From Actinobacteria bacterium UBA5975 (lineage in GTDB: Bacteria; Actinomycetota; Actinomycetes; Nanopelagicales; Nanopelagicaceae), in the NCBI GenBank assembly GCA_002430075.1, contig DJBN01000046.1, positions 1 to 7,841 on the forward strand: 7,841 nt of DNA, in the 5' to 3' direction. Shown here one piece after another: positions 6,950 through 7,841 of the stretch; the first letter of the stretch is position 1; each line of letters starts with the position of its first letter. Below the pieces are notes generated by a model. That model had not been told where the DNA came from and made no database searches. It saw only the letters and a program-made list of their open reading frames with translations. The position numbers and the translations under genes are program-made.

Positions 6950-7621
6950 TCAGTTTTGAGATTGAAAGAGTTCTGGATGGGTAGAAAGCTCTACTCGGGT
7001 TCTTCGGATATGACCAAATAGAACGCGAGAAGCGTCATCCGGGTCGTTCCGCTTGAGAGCGGCCACAAGTAAGTGATGCTCATAGTGAGCATTAACAAAG
7101 CTGTTTTGAGTTAAAAGAACGGTATATGCACGTCTGTAATGTTGAGTTGTATTCCACATTCTTTCTACCATCTCACCGAGCAACGCTGTATCTGCTCCAG
7201 AATATGAGAGAAGATGAAATTCGCGATCTAGCTTTAAAAATACTTCAGGGTCGTTATTTTTTTCCATGGCCTGTGCGAGCTTTTCAAGTTTGGAGATTTG
7301 TTCCGATGTTAAGTTGGGCAAGCTAAATCTCAGCATTAGGGGTTCGATATTTTCGCGAATTAGGTACATCTCCTCACATTCATTGAGGCTCAATTCAGCA
7401 ATCCAAGCACCTGTGTGCGCTATCAATTTCACCAAACCGGCTGCCGCCAGCATCTGAAGTGCCTCTCTTACGGGAGATCTACTTGCCTTAAATTTTCGAG
7501 CAATATCTTCCTGAAGTATTCGCGTGCCAGGCAAATACTTGCCCGCCAAAATTTCATCACTGAGCGCTGTGGCAATCTGATGGCTCAAGGCGCTAGAACC
7601 AGTTTGATCAATTGAAACCAT
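6950..7621 (-). CDS. GntR-family (FadR/FCD subfamily) transcriptional regulator
   Basis: DNA-binding regulator of 223 residues. The N-terminal winged helix-turn-helix spans about 10-76, with the GntR core AGKYLPGTRILQEDIA and the recognition segment ASRSPVREALQMLAAAGLV (46-64). The C-terminal FCD ligand domain covers about 82-212. Its expected metal/ligand set is present: Asp132 and His136 in LDREFH, His182 in YEHHLL and His204 in FGHIRR. FCD regulators commonly sense small organic acids, sugar acids or other carboxylates, so a carboxylate effector is plausible but not shown. The start ATG follows AGGG with a 5-nt spacer. It begins 2 bp after the stop of the VOC gene, with its ribosome site inside that gene, so the two are coupled; the DMT transporter follows. 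Autoregulation of the run is likely by family habit. No promoter of its own is visible in the 2-bp gap. Confidence 0.93.
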   Translation of the reverse strand: MVSIDQTGSSALSHQIATALSDEILAGKYLPGTRILQEDIARKFKASRSPVREALQMLAAAGLVKLIAHTGAWIAELSLNECEEMYLIRENIEPLMLRFSLPNLTSEQISKLEKLAQAMEKNNDPEVFLKLDREFHLLSYSGADTALLGEMVERMWNTTQHYRRAYTVLLTQNSFVNAHYEHHLLVAALKRNDPDDASRVLFGHIRRTRVELSTHPELFQSQN

Positions 7622-7623
7622 TC

Positions 7624-7841
7624 TTACCCTGTTGGGTTTACTGGATGCCAGAGTTTGATAGGCGCTGTCTTTTCATAGGCTTTACCCTGAGGAAAGCTCA
7701 CTAGCTCAAACTGCATTCCCCAGGGTGAAAGAAAGTAGACCCACTTCTGGCCTTCGCTGGCATTCTTACTGAGAGTAGGTTCATCTAAAATTCTTATTTT
7801 TTTCTCTTTGAGATAGGCGAGCGCCGCATCAAAATCATCGA
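7624..7841 (-). CDS. VOC (glyoxalase/dioxygenase superfamily) protein, C-terminal part
   Basis: The gene runs off the right edge of the window: 71 complete codons plus the TAA stop (7624-7626) are present, and the N-terminal part lies beyond 7841. The visible segment reads as the second beta-alpha-beta unit of a vicinal-oxygen-chelate fold: an AALAYLKEKKIRILDEP helix-turn, then GQKWVYFLSPWGMQFELVSF, whose Glu is at the position of the usual C-terminal metal ligand in this fold, then GKAYEK and a KLWHPVNPTG tail. VOC proteins include isomerases, epimerases, lyases and dioxygenases, so the reaction cannot be named from this half. It is the first visible gene of the VOC-GntR-DMT run, and its last codons contain the ribosome site of the regulator gene. 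Confidence 0.8.
   Translation of the reverse strand, partial: DDFDAALAYLKEKKIRILDEPTLSKNASEGQKWVYFLSPWGMQFELVSFPQGKAYEKTAPIKLWHPVNPTG

Noticed and set aside
7126..7615. Plus-strand frames antisense to the GntR gene (7126-7326, 7266-7457, 7415-7615)
   Set aside because: They overlap each other and a regulator with intact HTH and FCD motifs; no independent coding evidence.
1..7841. Mobile element, CRISPR array, phage or defence system
   Set aside because: No transposase, integrase, terminal inverted repeats, regularly spaced repeats or defence-type domains were found; every major frame has a housekeeping, transport or regulatory assignment.

Overview
This is a gene-dense, low-to-moderate GC stretch of chromosome, most likely from a streamlined actinobacterium. 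The main pointers are three. A tadA gene sits directly behind the actinobacterial 'tRNA adenosine deaminase-associated' protein. The NAD-type malic enzyme carries an N-terminal ACT domain, an architecture I recall from Streptomyces and relatives. A permease and an OB-fold protein that I recall as separate neighbours in mycobacterial and Streptomyces genomes occur here as one protein. The AT-leaning codon use and almost absent intergenic DNA would fit the freshwater acI group (Nanopelagicales), but that assignment is inference from recalled families, not a database match.

Layout. Positions 1-78 are a short leader. 79-2418 (+) encodes a 779-residue APC-superfamily permease with a cytoplasmic USP-like region and a C-terminal OB-fold domain. 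2407-2835 (-) is tadA, convergent with the permease and overlapping it by 12 bp. Upstream of tadA on the same strand is the deaminase-associated gene (about 2864-3328). A very short divergent region (about 3329-3383) separates this pair from a plus-strand run: upp (3384-4022), ACT-malic enzyme (4023-5399) and a DedA-family membrane protein (5399-6001). These three are packed with zero or overlapping spacing and are probably one operon. The minus-strand run, read from the right edge, is a VOC-family protein (C-terminal part only), a GntR/FCD regulator and a YdcZ-type (DUF606) DMT transporter. It converges on dedA with an unusually long 56-bp 3' overlap.

Working together. The tadA pair makes inosine-34 in tRNA. 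The upp operon couples uracil salvage with malate-to-pyruvate conversion and a membrane-maintenance protein, a grouping with no obvious shared pathway. The VOC-GntR-DMT run looks like a small locally regulated catabolic or transport module whose substrate cannot be read from the sequence.

No RNA genes, CRISPR arrays, insertion sequences or phage remnants were seen, and no stretch over 100 bases lacks a gene. I do not see a wholly new system. The strongest unusual signal is the permease-OB-fold fusion; the gene overlaps and the VOC-GntR-DMT module come next.
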